The notes: generated by a model not told the origin, from the letters alone. 64,000 bases of DNA from Melampsora larici-populina 98AG31 (GCF_000204055.1 NW_006768770.1:989258-1053257), one strand, 5' to 3'. Shown: positions 11,001-21,189, counted from the stretch's first letter. Translations and numbers: made by a program.

Positions 11001-13279
11001 TCAAGTTTTTAGGTACCGTGCAATGGATGAAAAAATTCATCGACGGTTTATCGCATTACGTTGGTACCTTGACACCGCTCACCAGTACGACGCTGAAGAA
11101 CAAGCCTTTCAAATGGGGGAAAGCCGAAGAAGACGCATTTAATAACATCAAACGGTTAATTACAACATTACCAGTGCTTCGAAATCTAGATTATGATTCA
11201 GGTGAACCCATTTGGCTTTTTACTGATGCAAGTGGGAACGGTCTTGGAGCAGCTTTGTTCCAAGGCGCAGAATGGGACACATCGTCTCCGGTCGCATATG
11301 AAAGCAGGACCATGAATGCAGCAGAAAAGAACTACCCGGTGCATGAGCAAGAATTACTGGCGGTGATCAACGCCCTGCACAAGTGGAGACTTTTACTGTT
11401 GGGAATGAAGGTCAACATAATGTCAGACCACCATTCCCTTACTACCTTACTGACTCAACGCAACCTTAGTCGCCGGCAAGCACGATGGCTCGAGACACTG
11501 TCAGAATTCGACCTGGACTTCCGCTATCTGAAAGGACAGGACAATTCGGTAGCTGATGCCCTATCGCGCCGTGATGATTTGGCAGTGTGTGAAGTACAAG
11601 CAACCTTAGCTAAGGAAGAACTTACTTCAATTCACGAAGGCTACAAGGTTGACTTGTTTTGTACGAAGCTAAAGAAGGTCTTGCCGCTACGAGAAGACTG
11701 CATCATGAAAGACGAGCTCATGTACCTAGACGGACGTTTAGTCATCCCCAATCACGGGAATCTGCGACAACGATTCATCGAACAGGCCCATGGAGCACTA
11801 GGACATCTTGGTACATTGAAAACACTGACGCGCTTACGACACACGTTCTTTTGGCCTGGTATGGCTAAAGACGTAGAGAACCAACTGAAGAGCTGTGATT
11901 CCTGTCAACGTAACAAAGCAAGGACAATCAGAACATCAGGACGTCTTCAAAGCAATCCCATCCCGCACCAACCAATGGAAGCCATCGCAATCGACTTTAT
12001 CGGGCCTTTCCCAAAAGTCTCAGGCTACGACATGTTATTGTCTTGCACTTGCCGACTGACAGGATTCGTGCGATTAATTCCAACGTCTCAACGTGACAGC
12101 GCGGAACGGTCAGCCACCCGTCTTTTCAATTCATGGTCGGCAATCTTTGGATTACCAACATCGATTATCGGCGACCGCGATAAAGCTTGGACGTCAAGAT
12201 TCTGGCAGCAACTGCACCACCTGCTGGGGGTTCGAGTCAACCTTTCAACGGCCTATCACCCCCAAGCGGACGGAAGAAGTGAACGGTCTAACAAAACCAT
12301 AGGACAAATCTTACGTCATCTCACGGCTGATAAACATGGGAAATGGTTACAATCACTTCCTGCAGCGGAGTTTGCCATTAACTCGGCGGTAAACGTCGCT
12401 ACCGGCGTATCCCCCTTCCACTTCGTCTATGGGCGGATCCCACGCCTCTTCCCTATTCAAACACCAGTGGGAGAGGATCAGGACGACGTGAAACATTGGA
12501 TTGAGTGTCGTCAATCGGAGTGGGCAACATGGAGGGACGCACTGTGGCGTAGTCGAGTGGAACAAGCTTTTCATTATAACCAGCGTCGACGTGATGGAAC
12601 TCCATTCCAGGTTGGCGACTGGGTGTTGGTTGATAGTGCTAACAGGCAGCAGGTCGTAGGAGGCAAGTCAAAGGTTACCGGCAAGCTTAGGGCTCGTTAC
12701 GACGGTCCCTATGAAGTCACCGAGGTACTCAATTCAGGACGAGATTTCAAGCTTAAACTCGACTCTGACGATCAATCTCACCCGGTATTCCACCTGTCGA
12801 AACTCAAGCTCTACCATGGGAATTCGACACCGATGGAAGGGGACAGCATTGCGACCATTGAAGTGGTCTCGTCGCAACCGGAAACAACCCCACTGGACGC
12901 TCGAGAGGAGCCCTTGGGGCAAGCTAGGAATTGTGGCGAGGGGGTGTGCATTCAGATTGATGCGTTAACACCCCCGCAATGTGAGTGTGATATTGCTTCC
13001 AAGACCCGTAGAAAAATCGCAGTTTGCAAGCTTTTTTCTCCCCAAAATAACAGTGACAATCCGAACATCAACACAACGGGAGGCGACGGATTAGGGAGCA
13101 AGACACCAACTGCAGTCACCGACGTGACTTTGTCCATGCCGAAAACAATCCCATCCGGAATGGAAATGAAGCCCATGGGACAAGCTAGGACATGTGACAA
13201 GGGGGTGTGCATTTCAATTGATGCGCTAACACCCCCGCAATGTGAGTGCGATAGTGTTTCTTATTTTCAATCTTCATGA
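8015..13279 (+). CDS. Ty3/gypsy Gag-Pol polyprotein
   Basis: A single 1,754-residue frame carrying all replication functions of the element. N-terminal coiled-coil heptads (about 5-60) and a proline-rich stretch precede a capsid-like Gag region (about 215-400). A cysteine cluster CAVCKEQCNNPNC (about 443-455) follows, then an aspartic protease with ALIDSGAGTNLL (about 570). Reverse transcriptase shows the catalytic YIDDIVVF (about 917) and RNase H shows LFTDASGNGLGA (about 1068). Integrase has an HHCC finger (HGALGHLG ... CDSCQ, about 1258-1296), then AIDFIGPF, IGDRDKAW and a glutamate in PQADGRSERSNKT (about 1327-1420). A GPY/F-like module is near 1558. Every catalytic motif is intact. The last 120 residues hold two copies of a cysteine motif (GQAR.C..GVCI.IDALTPPQCECD) not usual in the family. 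Gag and Pol share one frame with no internal stop. Confidence 0.95.
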   Translation: MTFTPTNTMSQADETLESLRLEVERLRLQNEALSRSSAEATARASAETLALQKLVRELLTSSSQATPNQPQASHGNVFNRYVGNTPTTPTPAPREPALPESAPPAMERGPMESTPADAPNTRLEAQPPLSATEPQHVSWVEPQGAGGTHPRSTSGDASMQRHPAQSPFPSPQFQPLTTPTYQQPATADRTLGDRSFYSYHPALPIVPKNSVPTSVTADRIKLSDLPKFNRKFGRPADLFHWRSLIEETFEVKNVTEDREKLKLLGSILNDEEMASWYQSNKDELRQKSWNDAMEMMALGTLPHAWLTDTEHALRKLEMKTGESFDAYVKRAQGLHRLVKRQGLITDRDLAQYITWGTPLLVKDMIEREKHLKTDPFSFPAFKDAADAIWRFFVNSRLLPDPNSRSKATLPSGPTTISRAPIAPRTRSEEERADNGWRYHEYLRRHGICAVCKEQCNNPNCTKRSGRFLSVPSSFDPGPRPTRPSPATRPNPPGAATQRPAGRPPTVARPTPVAAVESFPDMLAEDIAAYEEADAFRASQIEEVENAESGCVPSMPVSPIILELTCNGTPIRALIDSGAGTNLLCDRMATKLRIPRRPLVNPVEVRLALATEGKPAVLREFSFANLQCDDPRIRFGAVFFKLAPLGSNYDMILGSPFLSKFKLDVSLHRRCVVHTPSGKVMFEKEMKKEMQRLACAIENMKKFSDIEELGEKEDQFLKEFADIFPPELPPVEQGECEPETFPEGMPDQKRQVRHKIILTDPNVVINERQFGYPQKHRESWRKLIDQHVAAGRLRRSQSQYASPSMIIAKKDPKELPRWVCDYRKLNKYTVKDRSPLPNVDESVRLVATGKVWSTIDQINSFFQDLMREEDIPLTAVKTPWGLYEWVVMPMGLTNGPATHQARNEEVLGDLVGKICVVYIDDIVVFSQSVEEHEKHLRLVLEKLRAAKLYCSIKKSKLFRKQIKFLGHNISESGVCPDDEKVEKISKWSSPSNAKQLLKFLGTVQWMKKFIDGLSHYVGTLTPLTSTTLKNKPFKWGKAEEDAFNNIKRLITTLPVLRNLDYDSGEPIWLFTDASGNGLGAALFQGAEWDTSSPVAYESRTMNAAEKNYPVHEQELLAVINALHKWRLLLLGMKVNIMSDHHSLTTLLTQRNLSRRQARWLETLSEFDLDFRYLKGQDNSVADALSRRDDLAVCEVQATLAKEELTSIHEGYKVDLFCTKLKKVLPLREDCIMKDELMYLDGRLVIPNHGNLRQRFIEQAHGALGHLGTLKTLTRLRHTFFWPGMAKDVENQLKSCDSCQRNKARTIRTSGRLQSNPIPHQPMEAIAIDFIGPFPKVSGYDMLLSCTCRLTGFVRLIPTSQRDSAERSATRLFNSWSAIFGLPTSIIGDRDKAWTSRFWQQLHHLLGVRVNLSTAYHPQADGRSERSNKTIGQILRHLTADKHGKWLQSLPAAEFAINSAVNVATGVSPFHFVYGRIPRLFPIQTPVGEDQDDVKHWIECRQSEWATWRDALWRSRVEQAFHYNQRRRDGTPFQVGDWVLVDSANRQQVVGGKSKVTGKLRARYDGPYEVTEVLNSGRDFKLKLDSDDQSHPVFHLSKLKLYHGNSTPMEGDSIATIEVVSSQPETTPLDAREEPLGQARNCGEGVCIQIDALTPPQCECDIASKTRRKIAVCKLFSPQNNSDNPNINTTGGDGLGSKTPTAVTDVTLSMPKTIPSGMEMKPMGQARTCDKGVCISIDALTPPQCECDSVSYFQSS
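12914..13254 (+). repeat. Duplicated Cys-motif / hairpin unit at the end of Gag-Pol
   Basis: Two about 80-bp units 261 bp apart (starting at 12914 and 13175), so the same reading frame is kept. Each encodes GQAR.C..GVCI.IDALTPP and then QCECD. Each also contains a hairpin whose 8-bp stem GGGGGTGT/ACACCCCC is perfect (12940-12975 and 13201-13236), with a second GCAT/ATGC stem inside. The loop bases differ between copies while both stems are kept. Confidence 0.85.
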
Positions 13280-13706
13280 AACGGCTGGCAAGCAGTGTTC
13301 TTTCCTGAATTACAGAATTTAGCAACGGACCGCTAGGACGTTAGAACACGCATTCAACTCGACACAAGATCCAATTCACGCAAGTTTCAAATCACCTCAA
13401 GGTCAAGATAAATTATCAATTCAAGTCACTGCAAAATCAACATCAAGATAAGTTTAATTTTAATTCACAGCAAGATCAAGACATCATCATCAATTATTAA
13501 TAACTCAATTCAGCAAGTTTCAACGAATACTCTCACGTTTCTTTTTTTTCTCTTTTTTTTTCGTCTTCTCTATCAATTTTCTTTTCAGTTATTGTTTTTT
13601 TTTGTTTCAAAATCAAGGGACGAGTCATGGTCATTTTAGGGGCGAGTTATGCCATTTAGTTTTTTTTCTTTTTTTCACAAAACTTCGACGGATGACATTA
13701 ATTTTT
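13280..13706 (+). other. 3' non-coding region of the Ty3 element
   Basis: AT-rich, T-tract-rich sequence between the Gag-Pol stop and the polypurine tract. It contains degenerate repeats of TCAA-rich text (about 13390-13530) but no open frame. It probably forms the 3' untranslated part of the element RNA. Confidence 0.6.
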
Positions 13707-13718
13707 AGGAAGGGAGGG
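13707..13718 (+). other. Polypurine tract of the Ty3 element
   Basis: AGGAAGGGAGGG, an unbroken purine run ending exactly at the first base of the 3' LTR (TG at 13719-13720). This is where plus-strand DNA synthesis would be primed. Confidence 0.88.
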
Positions 13719-14048
13719 TGTAAGGGGTACACGTAGTTACATTAGGCTATGGGTTTAGCTTATGGGTTTAGATAGTTCTAGTATACATTTGCCCTTCCAC
13801 TCTGGCTCCGGATAATCCTCACTCCTCTGAGAGCCTCGCCTGGGATTATCTGGAGCTAGGTGAGTTTCTTATCTTTCTTTGTTGTTTCTTCATTTAGTAG
13901 TAGCGCTGACTCCTCTGAGAGCCTCGCCTGGGATTATCTGGAGCTAGGCCTTAGTTCGTAATACAAACAGAAGTCCCAACTTAGTGCTTTCGAGAGAGTC
14001 TCATCGGAGAGAAACCAAACCCAGTGAAGGTCATTGAAAGACCTTACA
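13719..14048 (+). repeat. 3' LTR of the Ty3 element
   Basis: 330 bp, identical by eye to the 5' LTR. It ends CCTTACA at 14048 and is followed by the GAATG target duplication. Confidence 0.95.
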
Positions 14049-14359
14049 GAATGTCTCTCAGATGGGTCTTCAGAGGTGTCTTTCTTCAGCCACCTGACAA
14101 ATAGGGCCTTGTCAAGGAGGTTTCCGTCACATGTTTTAAGTAGGTCAATGTCCTCTTGGCGTGTGGGGTTGAAGGTTGTTGGAACCCAGTGCATGATGAT
14201 GAAGTGGATCTTTTGTTTGACAGTAAGCTTGGAAGAGATATTTGGCATCCACATATTGGCCTAGGAACTCAAAGCTTGGGCTTGTTTGGGGTTATTGATG
14301 TAGAGGGCAAGGTCACCTGAGGGATGGTCATGTATGTTTCTGACCTCTATGTCAGACAT

Positions 14360-15059
14360 TGTTGGAACAAAATCCTGTCGTGGTAGTTCATTTCATTATG
14401 TGCTGTTAAACTTACATATACTAAGTATTTTGTACAAGAATTACTCACAACCTTTTCTGTCTAAAACTTTAACCTAACCTCTAAATGTATTGCTTGTTCT
14501 AGTTTATCAACCTTCTCAGTTTCAGAAAGCTTTCTTCTTATTCATTCATATTTGAAAGCTTTCTTCTTATACAACTTTATATATCATCTCATATCTTCTC
14601 CGGATCATCTCTCTCCTTCTAAGACATTGACTGATATATGTGTTGTGGGATTTGATAAGGTATGAACTACTTCATTATAATGTTTTAGGTTGTTGTGTTT
14701 GTTTTTGTTTGATTGTTGTGATAATAAGAAATTCATTCATATTTGAAAGCTTTCTTCTTATACAACTTTATATATCATCTCATATCTTCTCCAGATCATC
14801 TCTCTCCTTCTAAGACATTGACTGATATATGTGTTGTGTGATTTGATAAGGTATGAACTACTTCATTATAATGTTTTAGGTTGTTGTGTTTGTTTTTGTT
14901 TGATTGTTGTGATAATAAGAAATTCATTCATATTTGAAAGCTTTCTTCTTATACAACTTTATATATCATCTCATATCTTCTCCAGATCATCTCTCTCCTT
15001 CTAAGACATTGACTGATATATGTGTTGTGTGATTTGATAAGGAACCTGAGATTCCTATA
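14360..15059. mobile_element. Solo LTR, family B (700 bp)
   Basis: Begins TGTTGGAACA and ends TTCCTATA, flanked by a perfect 5-bp duplication GACAT (14355-14359 and 15060-15064). The last two bases are TA rather than CA, which suggests a point change from TTCCTACA. Removing it with one GACAT rejoins the LINE ORF1 frame, which confirms the borders. There is no coding capacity. Most of its length is a tandem repeat. Confidence 0.8.
14541..15042. repeat. 191-bp tandem repeat, 2.6 copies, inside the family-B LTR
   Basis: Units start at 14541, 14732 and 14923 with TTCATTCATATTTGAAAGC. The first two are full length and nearly identical, and the third stops at GATTTGATAAGG. Only a few substitutions separate the units, so the expansion is recent relative to the host LINE. 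Confidence 0.9.
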
Positions 15060-16130
15060 GACATGTCATCTGGCTTAACCTTAACCTTGTATGCTTTGAA
15101 TTGAGTTTTAAAGTATTTGATCAGCTCAGGGATTGTTTTTTCACTACCAGCTCTCTTTGCTGTGTCACACTGGTCAAGCGTGATGGAGTGGTCAGACCTA
15201 GATCTAGGTGTTGTTTGTGGTTCAGCTCTGGGCTTTGCCTGGGCTGACTGTTGTTTTTGTGAGGTTGCCGGGGCATGTTCTGATGCTGCTAGAGCATAAA
15301 ATTTGCCTGATGGCCCTCGGCTTTTAGTTGTGTGACTTTTTGGTGTTGGGTTCAACTTTGCGAGTTGTTCAACCACCATATCAAGCTTATTGGAGAAGTT
15401 GAGACTCTGAAGTTGAACTGTGAAGAAGGGGACATGGAGGGGTTGGGGATGGTTTGGCAAGCTGGTTTGAAAACCACATGTCTAGCCTCATTGATGCTAG
15501 CTTGTTCTTGGATTAGGCCAGCCAATAGTAGAATGTTGGCTGCTGAGTCAACATCTACTTTGACCAATTTGCTGGTCTTAAGTTTTGGGATCAAAGTGGC
15601 TTTTGAAACCTCAATAAGCCTTTCAATCAGAACCGTTATGGGTTTGGCATTGACATCTGAGACACCTGTGAATGGTTTGGCAATACAAGCCAATCTAGGG
15701 GTGCTGGTGATCACATCAACCTCATCCAGATTACTTGGAGTTGGAGCAGTGGTCCGGTCTTGTTTCCTCAGTTTCTCTGCAGGAGTCAAGGTGGCTGATA
15801 TTGGGCCCACTAGGACTTCCTGGGCAATGTCCGTCTTCTGTAAGCCAGAGGGTGGACAAGGCGTGAGGGTGAGCGTCTTGGGTTGACCCGTCAGGTCAGA
15901 CACCACCATTGTTTCTTTGTTGATGAACTGATTGTCCAGTGGGGCCAGACCGTCCTGCCAATAGGAATAGAGTGACAAGAGAGAAAGTGGAGGGGATTGG
16001 TAGAGGATTGAAGGAGGAGTTAGGATAACAAGTGGAAGATATGCAGATGACTACTTGCGCAGTCACAGAGGTGGTCATGTGACAAATTGTAAAAATTTGG
16101 TTTGAGACAGAATCCTCATCCAAACTTGAA

Positions 16131-16660
16131 ACCCCCTTATGTGTAGCAAAATTTTACACCCCTTGCACCAAACCTGTCAATGCTGTTAGTTCTGTCATTT
16201 GTTCAATCTTTGTGTCTGATTTTCTACAAAATCGATTTGTATTACGGCTTTGAAAGATGATCACCACACCACTTTTGAAAAATAAGGACTCACTCTTTCA
16301 TGAAAGAGTAAATACAGCCATTGTGAGAAATAAGGGTTTTTTTCTTTACTTCCAGATTTCATTTGGTTTTTGACTTTTTGAAAAAAACAAGTTTTTGCTA
16401 TTTTTCCAGTGGGAAACTGTCAATGAAACTGTTGATCAATTTGACAGTTTCACACAGAATATCATGCAGATGTTCTGGTAAGTTCCGATCACGGACATAG
16501 ATGTGTCAGTGGGGCAGACCTCTTCTGGAATTCCTTGCCTCATTTTGTTGCAAGGCCCTTCTTCCTTCCACCTTGACTATCCTACCTCCATTTCCCCACA
16601 TCACCGGAATGCCACCGGCGTGTTTTCTTTCTTTTGTTGCCCAATTTCCTATCTTGCAAG
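16131..16660. other. Non-coding stretch between the LINE and the hAT element
   Basis: AT-rich with short open frames only (16501-16787) and no recognisable domain. It may include the LINE 5' leader and the sequence into which the hAT element inserted. Confidence 0.4.
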
Positions 16661-19600
16661 GCTCGTATCAATGTTGGACCAATACGCTAAATTACGCTAC
16701 TCGGCCGTTTTGGGGTATCGTAACGGGTTTGGTGTTTCTCTCCGGGGCACGGTGGGTAACGTAACCAACACACATTCAATTACATAACCAAACACAACGA
16801 TACAAATTTTTTTTGGCACAAACGAGCTAGTAACGTAGTGGTTTATCCTGCGTTACGCTGCGTTTGCGGCCAAAAACCAAGGAGAAAAGAAAAAAAGAAA
16901 CAAAAAAAGGAAAACATCAATAGAAGAAAAAAGAAAACAGACGCTTGGTGGCCCATATATTTGTTCAACAAATAGAAAATTTAATTTTTTTGTAGATCTT
17001 TATAATATGAGTTCAAGAATGAGATTTTTTTTTGTATTATGATTTTATGATTGAGGAAAAGGAGATTAAAAATAAAGCAGACTGAAAATTTCGATCACAC
17101 ATGTATTTGATTGATTATCAAAGGGGTTAAGTCTTCCCTTTTTGTTGAATTTTCTGGGTGGATTCCTCGTAAGATTGGAGGACCAATCCGACATCTTCAT
17201 ACTCGTCAGCTGTGATTTCCACCCCCTCACGTATCCACAATCGGCTGCCAACACACATTTCGATTGTGCGAGGATTCAATCGACCTCGCACAGCGGTAGT
17301 CACGTCTGTGGCTGCCGAAAAAGTTCGCTCGGCGGCTGCAGAAGACCCTGGAACTGATAAATAATCTCGTGCTAGAGAGGCCAAGATTGGGTACTTATGT
17401 TGGTGTTCCTGAAGATGGGCAACACAATCAGTATGATTCAAACTGAATGATCAATGGAATGGGATTACACACCTTCCACCATTGGAGAACTGGCATTGGA
17501 CTATTTTCAACACCAGGAGCAGTCAAAGGGTCTGTACCCTTCAGATAAATATCCAACTTGTTTGCTACAGCGGTACTTTCGTGGTTGTAAAGCCTATATA
17601 TATCTGGCATTTGGTTGGACTCTTCGTTGTGAGTTCTGGAAGGGGATTCGGAATGAGAAGGCGGTCTCATTTGGTACTGGCGTTCAGTATATTGTTCGTG
17701 AAGGTATTCAGTGGCATGAAGAGTTGTTAAATGATCCAATCCAAGAGTGTGATTGAATAATTTCATCCGAAGGGCAGGATGGAATACCGTTGCCATGAGA
17801 AGCGTATCACACCCCAATGCTTTGTCAAAGTATACCTTTGTACGTTCAATACAAGCTTGCAGGAAAGGTCCCATGCGATCATCGGATGGGAGACTGGCAC
17901 AACGAGTTTTCAAAGAAGAGAGCAATCGATGATATTCAGCAAGGACCATGCACCCAGTGGGTGCGTTGGCTTCCATTCGCTTGGTTAGCGTCTTGAAAGG
18001 CTATGAACAAAGATGTTGTAAGTCAACTTATGTCAGAGAAAAGTTGAGATTGTAGTACTTACTCTGAGCTCGTCAAGCAAGTCTCTGACAGCTCGCCAGT
18101 CCGCAATCGAGAAGAAAGTCTCCTGAAAATAGCCACTCGGTTTCTTGGCCTTCTTCGAATGCCTTGACTTCTTAGATTGAGCCATGGAAGCGTCTTCTTT
18201 CAACATATCATCGATAACCTATTGAAAAAAAGGTGGTATTAACTTAATGTCACATTAAACAAAAAGTAAGGATCACTTACATCCCTATTCTCATAAGCGC
18301 GCTCCCATCTGTCCAGACAAACATTCCATCTAATCCCATGGCCGGCGATTAAAGATCGGCCAGGTCCGTCTCCATCTGGTCGCTTCCTGTTGGGATCCAA
18401 TCGACGCGCATTGGAATCTTTGCGCCAAGCACTTGATCGAGTGATCTTCTTCACTACAAAGTCAAGCTACCGAGTAGATACAAACCAAAAGTCAGTGCCA
18501 AATTGATCCATATGAAAAACATATACATACATCTTGAGTTAAGACTTTGAGTCCATTAACTCTTGATTTGGGCTTTGGTATAACGTCAATGTCCTCCATA
18601 TCCCAATCCTCGTCTTCAACATCGTCTCCATCTTCGTTTTCTGCATTGCTAAGTTCATCTTCTCCATGTTCGACATCAGACTCTTCATCGGAGGGTACAA
18701 TAATGGAAGGATCAATTGAATCTTCATCGTAATCAGTGGTGCCATCTTCAATGATGGTTGGTAAGTTTTCTGGTGAAGGAAAAAACCCTAAAACTGAGTG
18801 ACGATCTTGACTTATAGGAAGGCCAAGGGCTGCTATTCCAGCGTTGACAATAAGACCTATTTTGTGACACATGCACTTGACGTGCATTGTATCAGGATTC
18901 CAGGAATACTCATCAGATGTCGAGGTGGAGCGCCCATGATGTTCTTGTAGCTGTCGATGCATCTCGGTGGCCAAGGTAACATTGTTTGAGGCCGAGTCAG
19001 TGGTATGAGCTAACATGTAAAGGCAAAAGAAGGTTGATGTCAGCGTTCAACTTTTCATTATGGTTAGTATTGAAAAACGAATCGACAAAAGTGAACCACT
19101 TATCTTTTTGTACATATCCCGTTTCTTGAGCACAGTGACGAGTGGCTCAGCAAGCCATGCACCCTTATGGTGATGAGCCACTCGTTTAAGGGTGACATGT
19201 CGAGACACAAAGTTCCAGTCCTTGTTGATGTAACTAGCAACGCCACCAATGAATGCCCACAAGTTACCTTTGACTGTCCAAACGTCGTGGGTCAGCGTGA
19301 ATTTTCCTGGAATCGACTGGAACATACAAAACCAAGTTAAAAAACAATCGATCAATTTGAAATTCATTATATAAAAAAAGACATAAAACCGGATAACTTA
19401 CTTGCAGCTCATTATAAACAGTATCACACAGGTGAAGGTGGAGGTGCTTGGCCTCGTCAGCTGACCACTTACGGTGAAAGAGGCGGGCATCAGGCTTCAG
19501 ATAGTAAAATGCTGCTCGGAGGAGTGGATCCTCAATGCGAGACCATGGCAAGGCATGTCGGACCTGCCACAGCATCATGATACGATTGAATGTCTTGACA

Positions 19601-21129
19601 TCGAACTTGGGTATGACCGTAACAAAGTTCTTCATTGTCCCAACTTTATGCTCGTCTGCCATCTTCTTAGTGTGGCGCTCGGCTACAGTCGGAGGAAGTT
19701 TGCATCCTTGAGCGATGGCATCCTTATGTCGTGGACAACCCACCTTAGACCTTCCAGCTTGATTCGAGCCATCTCGATGGATTTTGAGGTTCGATCGACT
19801 GGTGCCATGTCCTCTACATTTCTTGTGACAATATTTGCATTTAAACTCGATCGGTGGTTCATTCAAATCCTGATATAAATTATTTTAACAAGTGTTTGAG
19901 TAAAACTAGTAGTAGATGGAATGGAACAAAAATACACGAAATAGCAAAAAAGGTGACACTTACATTGTCCGTGCCATGAGTTGGTGCGTCAAAGTATAGG
20001 CAGATATCATCATACTCCTCCTCCTCCTCCTCTCCTGCCTTCTCAGCTTGAGAAACCTTTGTTCGTTTACGAATTCGCGCGTTATCATTGTCAGAGTCTT
20101 GCGGAAGATTCATGCAAGGTGCTGGCTTGTGAGTTTGAGACGCAGTAGATCCAGAATTCTATATAGAAACACAAAGTCAGTTTCATGAATGCAATCAATA
20201 GATCTTGTGATGGAAAGGTTTACATACCTTTTTGCCTTTGGTCATCAAAGCAGTTGTCTTTTGGCTGCCAGTCTTCTTAGACTTGGAAGCTTTGTTGGGA
20301 ACAATGTGTCCTCCAACAATCTCGCAATCGTTATCGGATCTGGAGGCGGATCGTACACGTTTACGGGAATGAGTGATTGAAGAAGGAGCATTCGAAGCAG
20401 ATGCATTTGAAGGTGCAATCGAGGAAGGTAAACTGTTCAGAGCACGCCGGCTATCCTGGGATGGTTGAATCATCCCAGGACCCAATTGGACAGGGGTAGT
20501 GACACGAGAGGTACGACGGCGAGGAACTTGCGACTCGTCAGTTTCATATCCTGAAGCTTTCATGATTTTGACGGAGAGGAAAACAGATAGAAAAGAACAG
20601 ATAAATCGAAAAGGTGATAGCTAAAGATTAATCAAGGTGAAATGGTTGAAGAATCCAAATTTGATTAGATCGGTCAAAATGTGATATTGCTGAAGGAGAA
20701 AAAAGATACTCACACGAGAGGTTGGGGTTGGAAGGAAGGACTCCATTGAACGTCGGTTGGGGTTGAAGGTTGGCCTGGTGTGATGATGACGCAACCGGTG
20801 GTCCACATGATCAGGAATCGGATCCATGATCTCGTAAGTGAAGATGAGCTGACCCAATCGGTGGTCAGCTCGATGAGGTATGAGGGATTGATATGGGGAT
20901 TCCGATAGTGGAGAGTTTCTTTGATATCACCTGTAACGTACCCATATGTTTTGGGAAAGCTGTCACAGGTGTGATAACGTACTTTCACCAAAAAAAAAAA
21001 GGGTGAAATGGGATGATAACGCACCCCTGACTCGAATTCGATCCTGGGCAAAGACCCATAACATAGCCCCGGTACGGTACGCCGCGTTACACGTTGAAAA
21101 AAACGTAACCGGGCCAACGTTGCTCGTAT
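16661..21129 (-). mobile_element. hAT DNA transposon with an apparently complete transposase
   Basis: The flank GCTCGTAT occurs on both sides (16661-16668 and 21122-21129). The element proper starts CAATGTTGG at 16669 and ends CCAACGTT(G) at 21121/21122, so the terminal inverted repeat is short and imperfect. About 4.45 kb. Subterminal DNA on both sides is rich in GTAACG/CGTTAC motifs, likely transposase binding sites. The 8-bp duplication, short repeats and hAT transposase agree with each other. Confidence 0.85.
17127..20563 (-). CDS. hAT family transposase (multi-exon)
   Basis: Cut-and-paste transposase read on the minus strand from ATG at 20563. Exons run about 20563-20230, 20113-19980, 19866-19400, 19320-19100, 19016-18540, 18430-18290, then further pieces to 17127. 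The N-terminus is Ser/Lys-rich with a basic run (KASKSKKTGSQK). A BED-type zinc finger follows (FKCKYCHKKCRGHGTSRSNL then HRDG). The catalytic core has THDVWTV (first D region), TTDSASNN (second) and a C..H motif in KCMCHKIGLIVN. An acidic insertion of Asp/Glu lies at about 18570-18720. The C-terminal hAT dimerisation region contains YLSVPGSSAAAERTFSAA, with the conserved glutamate. All hallmark residues are present and GT-AG introns fit, so it may be functional. Exon borders were not all resolved. Confidence 0.8.
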
Positions 21130-21189
21130 GGATGCTTTACAGCTTTAAATAGCTCATTACAGCCCAGAAATCAAGCTTGCAGTTGTTTG

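Larger units (their letters stand above)
7068..14048 (+). mobile_element. Complete Ty3/gypsy LTR retrotransposon (6,981 bp)
   Basis: Two 330-bp LTRs, identical by eye, bound by TGTAAGG...CCTTACA and flanked by the perfect 5-bp duplication GAATG (7063-7067 and 14049-14053). Inside are a leader ORF, one long Gag-Pol frame in the order Gag, protease, RT, RNase H, integrase, and a polypurine tract touching the 3' LTR. RT before integrase marks the Ty3/gypsy order. Identical LTRs and an intact 1,754-codon frame point to a recent insertion. No chromodomain was recognised. It sits inside LINE ORF1 in the opposite orientation. Confidence 0.96.
14049..15990 (-). pseudogene. LINE ORF1 remnant (Gag-like), split by a solo LTR
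   Basis: Minus-strand coding remnant running from about 15978 to 15065, then from 14359 to 14049. The first part has a long Pro/Thr-rich start and hydrophobic segments such as AANILLLAGLI. A frameshift near 15350-15460 moves the frame, after which TPRSRSDHSITLDQC and VKVKPDDM follow. The frame then stops at the 700-bp insert and resumes in the same phase (IEVRNIHDHPSGDLALYIN). An internal stop is present near 14262. The product would be the RNA-binding ORF1 protein whose zinc knuckle lies at 6864-7055. Confidence 0.65.
3540..16130 (-). mobile_element. Old LINE (non-LTR) retrotransposon carrying three nested insertions
   Basis: Read on the minus strand, pieces occur in LINE order: ORF1 (Gag-like, about 15990 down to 6560), an AP-type endonuclease (5540 to about 4844) and a decayed reverse transcriptase ending near 3540. 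It is split by a 700-bp solo LTR (14360-15059), a full Ty3 element (7068-14048) and a 1,007-bp solo LTR (5546-6552). The ORF1 frame runs across the first two inserts once each insert and one target duplication are ignored. The 3' end is missing: no FADD-type catalytic motif or RNase H was found. Outer borders are approximate. It resembles fungal Tad/I-type LINEs, but the clade is not certain. Confidence 0.75.

Noticed and set aside
16501..16787. Two overlapping 87- and 94-codon plus-strand frames
   Set aside because: They run across the left end of the hAT element, so they cannot be a conserved host gene, and no domain is seen.
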